A DNA stretch of 64,000 nt from assembly GCF_006546985.1 (NCBI RefSeq), contig NZ_VATK01000019.1:20431-84430 (forward strand), in the 5' to 3' direction. A program made the position numbers and the translations under genes. The stretch is from Bacillus sp. 03113 (GTDB lineage Bacteria; Bacillota; Bacilli; Bacillales; Cytobacillaceae). Below are positions 17,563-26,243 of the stretch, in pieces. Every line of letters begins with the position of its first letter. Positions within the stretch are counted from its first letter, which is position 1. The notes below the pieces were generated by a model. The model had not been told where the DNA came from and did no database searches. It worked only from the letters and a program-made list of their open reading frames with translations.

Positions 17563-17833
17563 TATAAAGTGAAACTTCCATCAGTAGGAGTTTTCCGACG
17601 TACAGGAAGTACTAGTGCAGACAATGCGACAGGACGTCGCGTTTTTGTCTTCTTCATCTCCCGCTGATGGCTAGTTAAACCAATCACGCTATATATACCA
17701 CATCCTGTGGCATTCGCCTGACTAGGACGTCCTGTCCGTCGTCGGGCTTTTACTGGCAGTTATCCCCCCCTTCGCTTCTTCGATACTCTTAAGCTTAGTG
17801 GTGGGGGACTTACTGCCAGTTAATTCGGGATAA
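17563..17833 (+). repeat. Family B two-hairpin repeat, copy B1 (enlarged)
   Basis: It shares with the minus-strand copy at 26244-26453 the end ATAAAGTGAAACTTCC, the module CACATCCTGTG-CATTCGCC, CTGACTAGGACGTCCT, and TCGGGCTTTTACTGG-CAGTTAT, in the same order. Inside the first hairpin it holds an extra 60-base module also found at 62590-62640. The AT-rich flanks (17440-17562) show no gene. Confidence 0.8.
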
Positions 17834-17862
17834 AAAATAAAAAGGACCGAAATTTTGGTCCT
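17832..17862 (-). terminator. Terminator of the 34-aa membrane protein gene
   Basis: On the minus strand AGGACC / GGTCCT (17862-17857, 17848-17843) with an 8-base loop, followed by TTTTTATTTTTT. It starts 8 bases after the stop codon of the small gene. Confidence 0.85.
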
Positions 17863-17869
17863 GAGAAAT

Positions 17870-17974
17870 TTAAATTAATTTATATATCAATTTAATCCAT
17901 CCAAAGACAGATAACCATAACGGAATGCTAATAATTGTGCCGTAAAACATACCTCTTAGAAAGCCAGCTTTCAT
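17870..17974 (-). CDS. Short membrane protein, 34 aa
   Basis: An unmapped small gene: ATG at 17974 with AGGTGGTG upstream, stop TAA at 17870-17872, and a strong terminator 8 bases later. It encodes MKAGFLRGMFYGTIISIPLW and continues to KLIYKLI: a basic N-terminus, one membrane helix and a basic end. The RBS, frame and terminator together make a real gene likely. Function is unknown; single-helix peptides of this size often modulate a membrane partner. The 266 bases upstream to ribD's terminator end are otherwise empty. Confidence 0.6.
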   Translation of the reverse strand: MKAGFLRGMFYGTIISIPLWLSVFGWIKLIYKLI

Positions 17975-18155
17975 AAGAAACACCACCTAAATAGTATATC
18001 TTACATCTTATCCAATTTTCCATGACTTATTCGATTATCATTACTTACATTATAATTGGAAACGCTTTCATTGTACATGTTTTTTTATCATTATTAGTAA
18101 GTTTATATGAAAAATATTCGATTGACTAAAAATGTTTTTTTACATAGACTACCTT

Positions 18156-18188
18156 AAAAAAAATGAGAGAATTCTAAAATCCTCTCAC
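18156..18188 (-). terminator. Terminator of the ribA-ribD pair
   Basis: On the minus strand GAGAG...CTCTC with a 12-base loop followed by ATTTTTTTT, about 55 bases beyond the ribD stop. Confidence 0.75.
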
Positions 18189-18240
18189 CTGAAACTTTTC
18201 TATTAGGAACCTCTCAAGTATGCTTATAAAATATTTATGA

Positions 18241-19332
18241 TCAAATTGGATAAGCTGTAATACAAAGATCTGTTCCAATTTTTTCAACAGAATGAAACTT
18301 CAGCTCCAATGCCTCATCCATTTTTTCAACATTTTCTCCAGTGAAAGGAGCGATTGAATCTCTTCCACCTAGTACTTTAGGAGCCACATAGACAAGAAAT
18401 TTGTGAATTAAACCAGCTCGAAGAAAAGCTGCGTTTATCTCACCCCCGCCTTCCACTAATAAATCAGTCACTCCTTTTTCGTATAAAACATCCATAATAG
18501 AATGTAAGTCTAATCCTGAACTATTTGAAGGAGCAATAATGATTTCGACTCCTTTTTCTTTTAGCGCCTCTACTTTCTTTGGATCAGAGTCTTTCTGTGT
18601 CACAATCCAAGTCTTTGCTTGACTACAGTCAGTTATTTTTGCATCAAGAGGAATTCTTAAATGAGAATCTAACACAATTCGAATTGGATTTTTTCCTCCC
18701 TCCGGCAAACGAGTTGTCAGCATAGGATCATCGGCAAGCACAGTCCCAATTCCGACTAATATGCTATCTACCTCATTCCTTAACTGATGAACTGTTTCTC
18801 TAGCTGCTTCTCCTGTTATCCATTTAGAATGACCATTATAAGCGGCAATTTTTCCATCTAAGGTCATCGCTGTCTTTGAAATCACAAATGGAGTTTTCGA
18901 TATCATATTGTGAATAAATCTTTCATTGAGAAGGGATGCTTCTTCTTCTAATATACCGACCTCGACATCGATACCAGCTTCCCTAAGAAGATCAATTCCT
19001 CTACCTGCCACTTGAGGATTAGGGTCCTTCATCGCCACAACTACGCGTCTCACACCTGAATCCCTTACTAATTCAGCACATGGAGGAGTTTTTCCATAAT
19101 GAGAACAAGGCTCTAATGTAACATATAATGTAGCACCCTTCGCATGATTCTCAGCCATGCGGAAAGCATGAACCTCTGCATGCGGTTCACCTGCTTTTCG
19201 ATGGATACCAGAACCTACAACTACACCATCCTTGACGATAATAGCTCCTACCACTGGGTTTGGATTTGTCTTTCCTTTAGCAGTAGCTGCTAAATCTAGC
19301 GCCATTTTCATAAACATTTGATCCATATTCAT
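18241..19332 (-). CDS. ribD: Bifunctional riboflavin biosynthesis deaminase/reductase RibD
   Basis: A 363-residue protein. The N-terminal cytidine-deaminase-like domain (1-145) has the zinc ligands HAEVHAF and PCSHYGKTPPCAE; the C-terminal reductase domain follows (ISKTAMTLDGKIA, LLVEGGGEINAAFL). It deaminates and reduces the product of GTP cyclohydrolase II. It sits 11 bases after a single-domain ribA-like gene, with no ribE, ribH or FMN riboswitch here. The pair may be a second set of the first riboflavin steps or may feed another pyrimidine-derived product. Confidence 0.88.
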   Translation of the reverse strand: MNMDQMFMKMALDLAATAKGKTNPNPVVGAIIVKDGVVVGSGIHRKAGEPHAEVHAFRMAENHAKGATLYVTLEPCSHYGKTPPCAELVRDSGVRRVVVAMKDPNPQVAGRGIDLLREAGIDVEVGILEEEASLLNERFIHNMISKTPFVISKTAMTLDGKIAAYNGHSKWITGEAARETVHQLRNEVDSILVGIGTVLADDPMLTTRLPEGGKNPIRIVLDSHLRIPLDAKITDCSQAKTWIVTQKDSDPKKVEALKEKGVEIIIAPSNSSGLDLHSIMDVLYEKGVTDLLVEGGGEINAAFLRAGLIHKFLVYVAPKVLGGRDSIAPFTGENVEKMDEALELKFHSVEKIGTDLCITAYPI

Positions 19333-19343
19333 ATATAAGCTCC

Positions 19344-20090
19344 TTAAATCACGACCGTATTTTTTTGTAAAGGAATGTGTCCGGATTTTTCTATTTTTGT
19401 ACTCAAATAACTTCTATTATAATCCGACTCATCCCCCCATAATGGAAGATGATGCTCAACTTGCAGTCCATGAGCATTTAAAGCTTTTATTTTTTTAGGA
19501 TTATTTGTAATAAGAATAACCGATTTCGTTCTAAGATGTCCTAAAATCCGTATAGCATCTTCATATGAACGAACATCATCCTCAAAACCTAATGCATGAT
19601 TTGCTTCAACTGTATCATACCCTTCTTCTTGAAGAAGATAAGCTATCGATTTTGAAAAAAGACCAATGCCCCTACCTTCATGATCAGCTAGATAGAATAA
19701 AGCACCACTTCCATTTTCGACGATCATTCTCATTGATTGGCGGAGCTGATATCCACAATCGCATCGTTTACTTCCAAATATATCTCCAGTATGACATATA
19801 CTATGCATCCTAATAAGAGCATCCTTTGCTTCTTTAAAATCACCGTAAACTAGTACAGACGATTGTTGCAATGCGGCTAAATTCATACTAGAAAGAGAAT
19901 CGAATATATCATCCTTACTCATATCCTTCTGTTCAAGCTTAAGCCAGCTATACCATTGAAAGATAATAACCTGATCATCTAGTTGAACGGGCAGTTTTAC
20001 TGGCCCTACTAGACAAATGTCAGATTGATTACTACTTTCAAGAATTGTTAGTTTATTATTTAATATATTTTTCACTTTTTGTTTGATCAT
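19344..20090 (-). CDS. GTP cyclohydrolase II-like protein, single domain
   Basis: A 248-residue protein. After an atypical N-terminus of about 70 residues comes the RibA core: zinc cysteines in HSICHTGD and KRCDCGYQLR, the HEGRGIGL loop, AYLLQEEGYDTVEANHALGF with the catalytic Tyr, and an Arg in DDVRSY, then ITNNPKKIKAL. All catalytic residues I can map from E. coli RibA are present. It lacks the RibB half that is fused to RibA in B. subtilis. It probably opens GTP to the 2,5-diaminopyrimidinone used by RibD next door. Confidence 0.82.
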   Translation of the reverse strand: MIKQKVKNILNNKLTILESSNQSDICLVGPVKLPVQLDDQVIIFQWYSWLKLEQKDMSKDDIFDSLSSMNLAALQQSSVLVYGDFKEAKDALIRMHSICHTGDIFGSKRCDCGYQLRQSMRMIVENGSGALFYLADHEGRGIGLFSKSIAYLLQEEGYDTVEANHALGFEDDVRSYEDAIRILGHLRTKSVILITNNPKKIKALNAHGLQVEHHLPLWGDESDYNRSYLSTKIEKSGHIPLQKNTVVI

Positions 20091-20134
20091 GAGAACTTTC
20101 CTTTCCCCTATTCTGTAAAAACATAATTATGTCA

Positions 20135-20159
20135 ATACTTACTATATGTAAGTAAGTAT
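20135..20159. promoter_or_regulatory. Perfect palindrome in the ribA-ribD promoter region
   Basis: ATACTTACT-7-AGTAAGTAT, 9-bp perfect arms, 45-69 bases upstream of the ribA-like start. A TTGACA lies just downstream of it on the minus strand (20136-20131). It looks like a repressor or activator operator rather than an RNA switch. Confidence 0.6.
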
Positions 20160-20201
20160 AAATAGATAATTTATAGAGGTCAAATGAGATGCTTTATACG
20201 T

Positions 20202-20231
20202 AAAAAAAGAACCTTCATTTATGAAAGTTCT
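20202..20231 (-). terminator. Terminator of the EAL-PilZ operon
   Basis: On the minus strand AGAACTTTCAT-2-ATGAAGGTTCT (one mismatch) followed by seven T, 67 bases after the PilZ gene. Confidence 0.85.
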
Positions 20232-20297
20232 CTATAATCATTTTTCATTAGAGGTAAAACAATTTTGATATTACTCTGAAGCGATCACGAGATATTT

Positions 20298-20837
20298 TTA
20301 AATATATTCTCTTTTTTGTAGACGATTGAGTATAATATTCAAATGTTTTTGTTGATTCGGCACCATTTCTAAAAAATGTATACCATAAGCTACCAATTTA
20401 TTTTCTAAGTGATCTTCTCTACGAACGATCTTTCCTTTTAAATTAAATACAAAATCTTTAAGTTTAAATGAAATGAGAATACTAATATCATGTCTGACAG
20501 GTAATTCGTAATCACTTAATATTTTTAATCCTGTTAAGCTTATATTTTCAATATAACCGTTGATTTTTTTATTTTTTAGGTTTTGTAGCTTTATGTTACC
20601 GAAATGATAAAATGTGATTGTACAATATATTTGATTTACATTCACCCGGAAGCTGGATCTTTGATCTTGAAACTGGTTTTGCTGTGATTTATAAGAAGAA
20701 ATTTCTTTAACTTTTTCAAAGTGTTGCGTTTTAACTCCGGATTTTTTTTTGTTTTGGTGATATAAGCGATGCATTAAAAGAAAAATGAATGTTAAAACAA
20801 TTAAAAATAGAAAAAAAAGATATTCCGTTAAAGACAT
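20298..20837 (-). CDS. Membrane-anchored PilZ-domain c-di-GMP receptor
   Basis: A 179-residue protein: one N-terminal membrane helix (residues 5-22), a charged linker, and a PilZ domain from about residue 60 with the c-di-GMP motif RSSFR and NISLTG (R-x3-R and N-x-S-x2-G). The ATG at 20837 is preferred over a GTG three codons upstream because GAGG is eight bases before it. It follows the EAL gene by 25 bases in one operon, so a c-di-GMP effector and a c-di-GMP hydrolase are made together. Confidence 0.82.
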   Translation of the reverse strand: MSLTEYLFFLFLIVLTFIFLLMHRLYHQNKKKSGVKTQHFEKVKEISSYKSQQNQFQDQRSSFRVNVNQIYCTITFYHFGNIKLQNLKNKKINGYIENISLTGLKILSDYELPVRHDISILISFKLKDFVFNLKGKIVRREDHLENKLVAYGIHFLEMVPNQQKHLNIILNRLQKREYI

Positions 20838-20862
20838 TTCCTCCACCTCTATTTTACAATTA

Positions 20863-21576
20863 TTAAAGTAAAGAAGGCATTCCTAATAGGTACCCTTGTG
20901 CATATTGGACACCTAAATCTTTTAACGTTGATAATGTTACTAAATCTTCAATTCCTTCAACAATTAAGTGACAGTTGAACTTATTGCAATAATGAACTAA
21001 GTATTCAATCATATCTTTTTTTCTTTCCGAGCAATGCAAATTTCCCAAAAAATATTTATCTAGTTTTATAAAATCGGGATCTAAATCAATAATAGATTTG
21101 ATGGATGAAAATCCATTCCCAATATCATCAATAGCAATTTGAATACCTAGTTTTTTCAAAAGAAAAAGTTTCTTTTTTAATAGATGGAAATCATTAATTC
21201 TTTCATTTTCATTTATTTCTAGAACAATTTGTTGACTTATCTTTTTATTTTCATTAATAATTATACTAATAAAGGAATAAAACATTTGGTTCATAATGGT
21301 CGATGGAAAGATATTAAGAAACAATTTTTTATCCTTTATCTTCGAGCCTGCATTATTGTAGGTTTTTAAAGCTTTATGAATAGACCGCGAATCTAATTCA
21401 TAAAGCTTTTTCTGTTTTTTCGCCTTCATAAATACACTATCAGGCGGTTGATCACTGTAAGTTCGAAAAAGACACTCATAGCCTAAAATTTGGCCATCCT
21501 GTATATTTAGAACTGGTTGAAAATGATGGTAAAAATACTCTTTTATTAATAGGTTATTAATGGACAATGCTTCCAT
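20863..21576 (-). CDS. EAL-domain c-di-GMP phosphodiesterase
   Basis: A 237-residue single EAL domain. Catalytic features are present: ECL for EAL at about residues 30-32, Asn in FLNIFP, LEINENE, the DDIGNG metal pair, Lys in DFIKLDK, Glu in VEGIED and Gln in AQGY. It should cut c-di-GMP to pGpG in the cytoplasm. It has no sensor domain. Its leader holds a c-di-GMP-I riboswitch and terminator, so its own substrate should set its expression. GGAGGTGAC precedes the ATG. Confidence 0.9.
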   Translation of the reverse strand: MEALSINNLLIKEYFYHHFQPVLNIQDGQILGYECLFRTYSDQPPDSVFMKAKKQKKLYELDSRSIHKALKTYNNAGSKIKDKKLFLNIFPSTIMNQMFYSFISIIINENKKISQQIVLEINENERINDFHLLKKKLFLLKKLGIQIAIDDIGNGFSSIKSIIDLDPDFIKLDKYFLGNLHCSERKKDMIEYLVHYCNKFNCHLIVEGIEDLVTLSTLKDLGVQYAQGYLLGMPSLL

Positions 21577-21595
21577 GTCACCTCCTTTCCAAATA

Positions 21596-21636
21596 AAAAA
21601 TCCACATAATGACCCAAAATGGGATTATGCGGATTT
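21596..21636 (-). terminator. Expression-platform terminator of the c-di-GMP riboswitch
   Basis: On the minus strand AAATCCGCATAAT-CCC pairs with GGG-ATTATGTGGATTT and runs into TTTATTT, ending a few bases before the EAL ribosome binding site. Confidence 0.85.
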
Positions 21637-21644
21637 CTATCTCC

Positions 21645-21741
21645 CACTTCCTTCGGGAACTCAGCCACCATTGCATCTGCTTTAGGTCTGTAGCTTTGCG
21701 TCCTTACCTTTCGATAAGTTTGCCATTTATCGTGTGAAGTG
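21645..21741 (-). ncRNA. c-di-GMP-I (GEMM-I) riboswitch aptamer
   Basis: On the minus strand the P1 arms CACTTC (21741-21736) and GAAGTG (21650-21645) enclose GGCAAACTTATCGAAA, GGTAAGGACGCAAAGCTAC, GACCTAAAGC, GCAATGGTGGC and GAGTTCCCGAAG. This is the GEMM-I pattern of GGCAAACC-CGAAAG-GGGACGCAAAGCC-GGCCTAA-tetraloop receptor. A likely promoter (TTGTCA, 18 bases, TACTAT) lies just upstream. It controls the EAL-PilZ operon through the following terminator. The remainder of the gap to pgi is AT-rich. Confidence 0.93.
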
Positions 21742-21946
21742 CTTATGTATAGTACTATGATTACAAAAAATATGACAAAAGTCTAGTTTTTTAGACAAAT
21801 TCCTTAAAAAATTATCAAATTTTTACAAAAAACTTAAAAAATTAGGCGATTAAGCATTAAAAAATATATACTCTAGTAAAAAAGATGGTATAAAATTTGA
21901 CTCAAATACCATATTAAACTAACTTTAAATAAATAGTAAAGTACAG

Positions 21947-22016
21947 AAAAAACCCCTTATCCCATTCTATATCGTCATTTAAAGATGATTGACATATAGG
22001 GTATGGAATAAGGGGT
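21947..22016 (-). terminator. Long terminator hairpin of pgi
   Basis: On the minus strand a stem of about 20 bp (22015-21994 with 21972-21953; CCCCTTATTCCATACCCTAT side) with a 21-base loop, followed by six T. Confidence 0.8.
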
Positions 22017-22069
22017 ATCATTTTATTCAATTAATTATTAGATCATTATAATATTAGCAAATGATTTAA

Positions 22070-23416
22070 TTAAAGTCTTTTTTCTAGCTCTGCTTTTTTC
22101 TCTTCAAAACCTGGTTTACCTAATAATGCAAACATATTCACTTTATAAGCTTCAACACCAGGCTGATCGAATGGATTTACTCCTAATAAATATCCGCTAA
22201 TCGCACACGCTTTCTCAAAGAAATATACTAAGTAGCCAAATGTGTATTCATCCATTTTCGGAATGGAAACAACTAGGTTCGGCACGCCGCCATCGGTATG
22301 TGCAAGAAGAGTTCCTTCGAATGCTTTGTTATTAACGAAGTCAACCGTTTCTCCAGCTAAATAGTTCAATCCATCTAAATCGTTTTCTTCAGCTTCAATA
22401 ATTAACTCGTGGCGAGGACTATCAACTTTCACAATGGTTTCAAATAGATCACGACGTCCCTCTTGAACATATTGACCTAATGAATGAAGATCAGTTGAGA
22501 AATTGGCTGATGAAGGATAAATCCCTTTTTGGTCTTTTCCTTCACTTTCTCCAAACAATTGCTTCCACCACTCAGAGAAATATTGTAATCCAGGCTCGTA
22601 GTTAATAAGCATTTCAATTGTTTTCCCTTTATTGTACAAAACATTACGTACAGCTGCATATTGATAAGCAATATTATCTTCTAATTCAGATTGGCTGAAA
22701 TCCTCTCGTGCTTGATTTGCACCCTTCATCATTGCTTCAATATCAGCACCACTAACTGCAATTGGAAGCAATCCAACAGGAGTTAGAACAGAGTATCTTC
22801 CTCCAACATCATCTGGAATAACAAAAGATTCATATCCTTCTTCATTAGCGAGTGTTTTTAAAGCGCCTCTTGCTTTGTCCGTTGTTGCATAAATACGTTT
22901 ACGAGCTTCCTCAACACCATATTTCTCTTCTAATAGCTTACGGAAAATACGGAAGGCAATCGCTGGTTCAGTTGTTGTTCCAGATTTAGAGATAACATTG
23001 ATAGAAAAATCTTTTCCTTCTAGTAAATCTATTACATCTGTTAAATAAGAAGAACTGATATTATTGCCAATAAAAATAATTTGCGGTGTAGAACGTTTTT
23101 CTTTTGGAAGAACATTATAAAAGCTGTGTTGAAGCATTTCAATCGCTGCACGAGCACCTAAGTAAGATCCCCCAATTCCGACAACCAATAATACATCAGA
23201 ATCATTTTTAATTTTTTCAGCAGATTTTTGCACGCGAGCAAACTCTTCTTGATCATATTCAGCTGGTAAATCAATCCAACCTAAAAAGTCATTCCCAGCC
23301 CCTGTTTTTTCATGCAAAGAATGATGAGCTACTTTCACTGCATCTTGTAAATATGTAATTTCATGTTCACCAAAAAAGCTAAGTGCCTTTGAGTAATCAA
23401 ATTTAATATGTGTCAT
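22070..23416 (-). CDS. pgi: Glucose-6-phosphate isomerase
   Basis: A 448-residue glycolytic enzyme interconverting glucose-6-phosphate and fructose-6-phosphate. Signatures: [40 protein letters not shown] and a C-terminal QPGVEAYK. Length equals that of the short Bacillus form. ATGGAGGATC precedes the ATG. It is the first gene on its transcript and keeps the B. subtilis neighbour order (next to the yugJ/yugK-type dehydrogenase). Confidence 0.96.
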   Translation of the reverse strand: MTHIKFDYSKALSFFGEHEITYLQDAVKVAHHSLHEKTGAGNDFLGWIDLPAEYDQEEFARVQKSAEKIKNDSDVLLVVGIGGSYLGARAAIEMLQHSFYNVLPKEKRSTPQIIFIGNNISSSYLTDVIDLLEGKDFSINVISKSGTTTEPAIAFRIFRKLLEEKYGVEEARKRIYATTDKARGALKTLANEEGYESFVIPDDVGGRYSVLTPVGLLPIAVSGADIEAMMKGANQAREDFSQSELEDNIAYQYAAVRNVLYNKGKTIEMLINYEPGLQYFSEWWKQLFGESEGKDQKGIYPSSANFSTDLHSLGQYVQEGRRDLFETIVKVDSPRHELIIEAEENDLDGLNYLAGETVDFVNNKAFEGTLLAHTDGGVPNLVVSIPKMDEYTFGYLVYFFEKACAISGYLLGVNPFDQPGVEAYKVNMFALLGKPGFEEKKAELEKRL

Positions 23417-23580
23417 TTATTGATCCTCCATTTATTTTTTTCTTCTCTATCACTTTATCGAAAGGAGCCGCACAAATCAAGGAACATCCCATAATGAAAG
23501 CGTAATCAATTTTGTAATCTTTTTAACACATCTTCATATTGCTTTTTTTATATTGAGAGAACTTATTTCAGAAGACTCAT

Positions 23581-23614
23581 TCAAATCAGGTGGAAAATGC
23601 TCCACCTGATTTGA
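23581..23614 (-). terminator. Hairpin after the iron-containing alcohol dehydrogenase gene
   Basis: A perfect 14-bp inverted repeat (23581-23594 and 23601-23614) with a 6-base loop just beyond the stop codon. The T run is short, so termination may be incomplete. Confidence 0.65.
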
Positions 23615-23630
23615 ATAATCATTTGTCTTC

Positions 23631-24794
23631 TTATAGTGAAGCTTGATAAATAGCAAGTACATCATCATAATTTAATTTATTAAACTGACCAAATTCACCA
23701 TTAATCATTGCCTTCTTTGCCATAATGTCAAGTTGACTATCATCAATTCCGTAATCTTCTAAACGCGAAGGAGCACCTATACTATTCCAAAATTCTCTAA
23801 GTTTCTCAATTCCTTCAATAGCAATTTCTTCATCTGTTTTGCCTTTTATTTCCACTCCGAATACCCTCACAGCTAACTGCTTAAAACGCTCCGGCTTTAC
23901 ATGCAAATTATGCTTCATCCAATTTGGGAACAATATCGCTAAGCCGCCGCCATGTGGAATATCATAAACAGCGGAAACTGCATGTTCAATATTATGTGTT
24001 GCCCAATCCCCACGATAGCCCATTGAAATCATGCCATTTAAAGCCATCGTTCCACTATATAATATGGTTGCTCGACCTTCATAGCTCTCAAGATTTTCCA
24101 ATAATTCAGGAGCTGCTTCCATCACAGTTAATAATAAGGATTCACACATTCGATCTTGTAACAAAGTGTTTTCTTCATGATGAAAATAATGCTCTAAAAC
24201 ATGCGACATCATATCAACAATGCCATATACGGTTTGATCACGTGGAACCGTGTATGTATTGACTGGATCTAATATAGAGAATTTAGGATAGGTTACAGGG
24301 CTTCCCCAACCGTACTTTTCTTTTGTTTCCCAATTTGTAATAACTGAGCCAGCATTCATTTCAGATCCAGTTGCTGCAAGAGTTAAGACTGTTCCAAATG
24401 GTAAGGCAGAATTAGGCATGGCTTTTTTCGTAACAATATCCCATGCATCCCCTTCATATTTAGCGCCTATTGCAATCGCTTTTGTACAATCAATAACGCT
24501 TCCACCGCCAACAGCTAGTAGAAAATCAATCCCTTCCTTTTTACAAATATCCACGCCCTTACGTACAGTAGATATTCTTGGATTAGGTTCTACTCCAGAG
24601 AGCTCAAATACTTCTGCATTGATTTCCTTTAATTTTTCTAAAACTTGGTCATATAAACCATTTCTTTTTATACTGCCACCACCATATACAAGCAATATTT
24701 TTGTTCCATATGGTGAAATTTCATTACTTAACTGATTGAGCTGTCCTTTACCAAATATAAGCTTTGTTGGATTTAAAAATGAAAAACGATCCAT
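23631..24794 (-). CDS. Iron-containing alcohol (butanol) dehydrogenase, YugJ/YugK-like
   Basis: A 387-residue group III alcohol dehydrogenase. [12 protein letters not shown] binds NAD(P)[20 protein letters not shown] and [10 protein letters not shown] carry the metal ligands (Asp and three His). It probably reduces aldehydes such as butyraldehyde with NAD(P)H. It lies beside pgi as yugJ and yugK do in B. subtilis; I cannot say which of the two paralogues it is. AAAGGAG precedes the ATG. Confidence 0.9.
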   Translation of the reverse strand: MDRFSFLNPTKLIFGKGQLNQLSNEISPYGTKILLVYGGGSIKRNGLYDQVLEKLKEINAEVFELSGVEPNPRISTVRKGVDICKKEGIDFLLAVGGGSVIDCTKAIAIGAKYEGDAWDIVTKKAMPNSALPFGTVLTLAATGSEMNAGSVITNWETKEKYGWGSPVTYPKFSILDPVNTYTVPRDQTVYGIVDMMSHVLEHYFHHEENTLLQDRMCESLLLTVMEAAPELLENLESYEGRATILYSGTMALNGMISMGYRGDWATHNIEHAVSAVYDIPHGGGLAILFPNWMKHNLHVKPERFKQLAVRVFGVEIKGKTDEEIAIEGIEKLREFWNSIGAPSRLEDYGIDDSQLDIMAKKAMINGEFGQFNKLNYDDVLAIYQASL

Positions 24795-24965
24795 ATGTTC
24801 ACTCTCCTTTATTCTCTCACACCTACTACCAATTTATAAAAGTTAAATCTAAAAACCAAGTTTTATGTCTTCAAATGTAGAAAAAATTTTTAATACAAGT
24901 CATGAATATTTTTTTATTACTGAACTAAAATAGAAGTGAACACACATACTAAGGAGGAAAACAAC

Positions 24966-25199
24966 ATGAGCATGATTCAAAGAATTGCCCTTGTCCTTAC
25001 CATCATCGGTGCAATAAACTGGGGGTTAATCGGATTTTTCCAATACGATCTTATTTCAGCTATTTTTGGAGGCCAAGACTCAGCAATAGCAAGAGTTCTC
25101 TATGGACTTGTGGGAATTGCAGGTCTTATTAACCTAGGTCTATTGTTTAAACCTAATGAAGAAGTAGTCAGAGATCCAGACACGAGAACCGTTCGCTAA
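24966..25199 (+). CDS. DUF378 membrane protein (YuzA-like)
   Basis: A 77-residue protein with two membrane helices. The motif IGAINWGLIGFF and the second helix LYGLVGIAGLINL are typical of DUF378 (YuzA/YwnE-type small proteins). The ATG at 24966 is chosen because AAGGAGG is eight bases before it. Function is unknown. A family A repeat begins directly after the stop codon. Confidence 0.85.
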   Translation: MSMIQRIALVLTIIGAINWGLIGFFQYDLISAIFGGQDSAIARVLYGLVGIAGLINLGLLFKPNEEVVRDPDTRTVR

Positions 25200-25200
25200 T

Positions 25201-25479
25201 AAGAAAAGCGCAAGCGCCTTGATCATCGGCGTACAAACTGGAGGGGCTTCGACTGAGATAAGGCGAACCTTCCATCAGGGTGTTCTTTCCCTGATGGTTA
25301 GTCTGAGCCGATCAGGTTTTTACGGACAGTTTACTATACACTGTACATTTTTTTAGGTCATATCTTACTGCCCGTTAAAACGTGATAAAGGATACACGAT
25401 GAGCGACAGCGAATCGATGTTGACTTATCGTAGGGAGGAGGACTGAAGTTTGATAGCCGATAGGCGCTAAGCTAGACAG
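25201..25479 (+). repeat. Family A repeat with an embedded family B copy (B2, 25266-25379)
   Basis: Ends AAGAAAAGCGCAAGCGCCTT and GATAGGCGCTAAGCTAGACA are those of family A. The inside is a decayed family B unit: hairpin CCATCAGGG / CCCTGATGG, then GCCGATCAGGTTTTTACGG and a closing TTACTGCCCGTTAA. The outer end AAGAAAAGCG also recurs inverted at 25570-25592, next to the yugI stop. Confidence 0.75.
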
Positions 25480-25520
25480 TAATCTAAATTCAGATATAAA
25501 TTCTGATATCAAAATGACAT

Positions 25521-25567
25521 AAAAAAATCACCACGAATATTATTTAAATTCTGTGGTGATTTTTTTA
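25521..25567. terminator. Bidirectional terminator between DUF378 gene and yugI
   Basis: AAAAAAATCACCAC ... GTGGTGATTTTTTT with an AT-rich loop; T runs on both strands. Confidence 0.88.
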
Positions 25568-25591
25568 TTTACAGGCGCTACGCTTTTCTTA

Positions 25592-25978
25592 TTAAGCTTG
25601 GGATTGTGCAATCCACTCTTGTAATTTATCTTTTAACGTATTAAACCCTTGTGATCCGTCCGTGTCGTTATTAATAACAACTGCTTGGCGCTTTTTAGGT
25701 TTTTTTGCTTTCTCTTCTACTTGTTGAACAGGTGCTTCTTCAGTTGCACGAATGGATAAACCAATTTTTCCAGCTTTTTCATCAACGGAAAGTACTTTAA
25801 CTGAAACCTCGTCTCCAACTTTTAAATAGTCGTTAATATCCTTAACAAAGCCATGTGTAACTTCTGAGATATGAACTAAACCTTGTGTACTTTCATCTAG
25901 AGATACAAATGCACCATAAGGCTGGATTCCAGTTACCTTACCATTTACTACGCTTCCTACTTCAATTTTATCAGACAT
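25592..25978 (-). CDS. yugI: S1-domain RNA-binding protein (general stress protein 13)
   Basis: A 128-residue protein. An S1/OB fold covers residues 5-75 (GSVVNGKVTGIQPYGAFVSL, then GLVHISEV and GDEVSVKVL), followed by a charged linker and a short C-terminal part (GFNTLKDKLQEWIAQSQ). It is a ribosome-associated RNA-binding protein of the YugI/GSP13 type. Position between the DUF378 gene and alaT is as in B. subtilis. ATAGGAG precedes the ATG. Confidence 0.92.
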   Translation of the reverse strand: MSDKIEVGSVVNGKVTGIQPYGAFVSLDESTQGLVHISEVTHGFVKDINDYLKVGDEVSVKVLSVDEKAGKIGLSIRATEEAPVQQVEEKAKKPKKRQAVVINNDTDGSQGFNTLKDKLQEWIAQSQA

Positions 25979-26012
25979 AAAAACACTCCTATTGTTTTAT
26001 TATTTATCCCAT

Positions 26013-26170
26013 TTATCCCGCATTAACGGGCAGTAAGCCCCTCACCAGGAAGTTTATAAGTAATAACGAGCAATTCTAGGTGAGGGATAACTGCCCGTAA
26101 AAGCCCGATTAGTTCAACTAACAATCAGTGAGGAATAAAGCCTCCTCACTGATTGTTAATTGAACTTTAT
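26013..26170 (-). repeat. Family B two-hairpin repeat, copy B3
   Basis: On the minus strand: AATCAGTGAGGA / TCCTCACTGATT hairpin, the core GTTGAACTAATCGGGCTTTT, then ACGGGCAGT ... TACTGCCCGT as a second hairpin with an inner CCCTCACC/GGTGAGGG stem. This is the cleanest copy and defines the family. Confidence 0.85.
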
Positions 26171-26212
26171 ACGCAATATATTATTATACTGTAATTATAC
26201 ATTAATAACAAG

Positions 26213-26242
26213 AAAAAAAAGCGCAAGAAATTGCGCTTTTTC
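26213..26242 (-). terminator. Terminator of alaR-alaT
   Basis: On the minus strand AAAAAGCGCAA-4-TTGCGCTTTTTTTT. It is separated from the alaT stop by the B4 repeat, about 205 bases. Confidence 0.85.
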
Positions 26243-26243
26243 C

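Noticed and set aside
20091..20297. FMN riboswitch upstream of the ribA/ribD pair
   Set aside because: None of the RFN blocks (AGGGGCAGGGT, GCCC-GACC, CTGATGAGAGAAGG-like) is present; only a DNA palindrome is seen.
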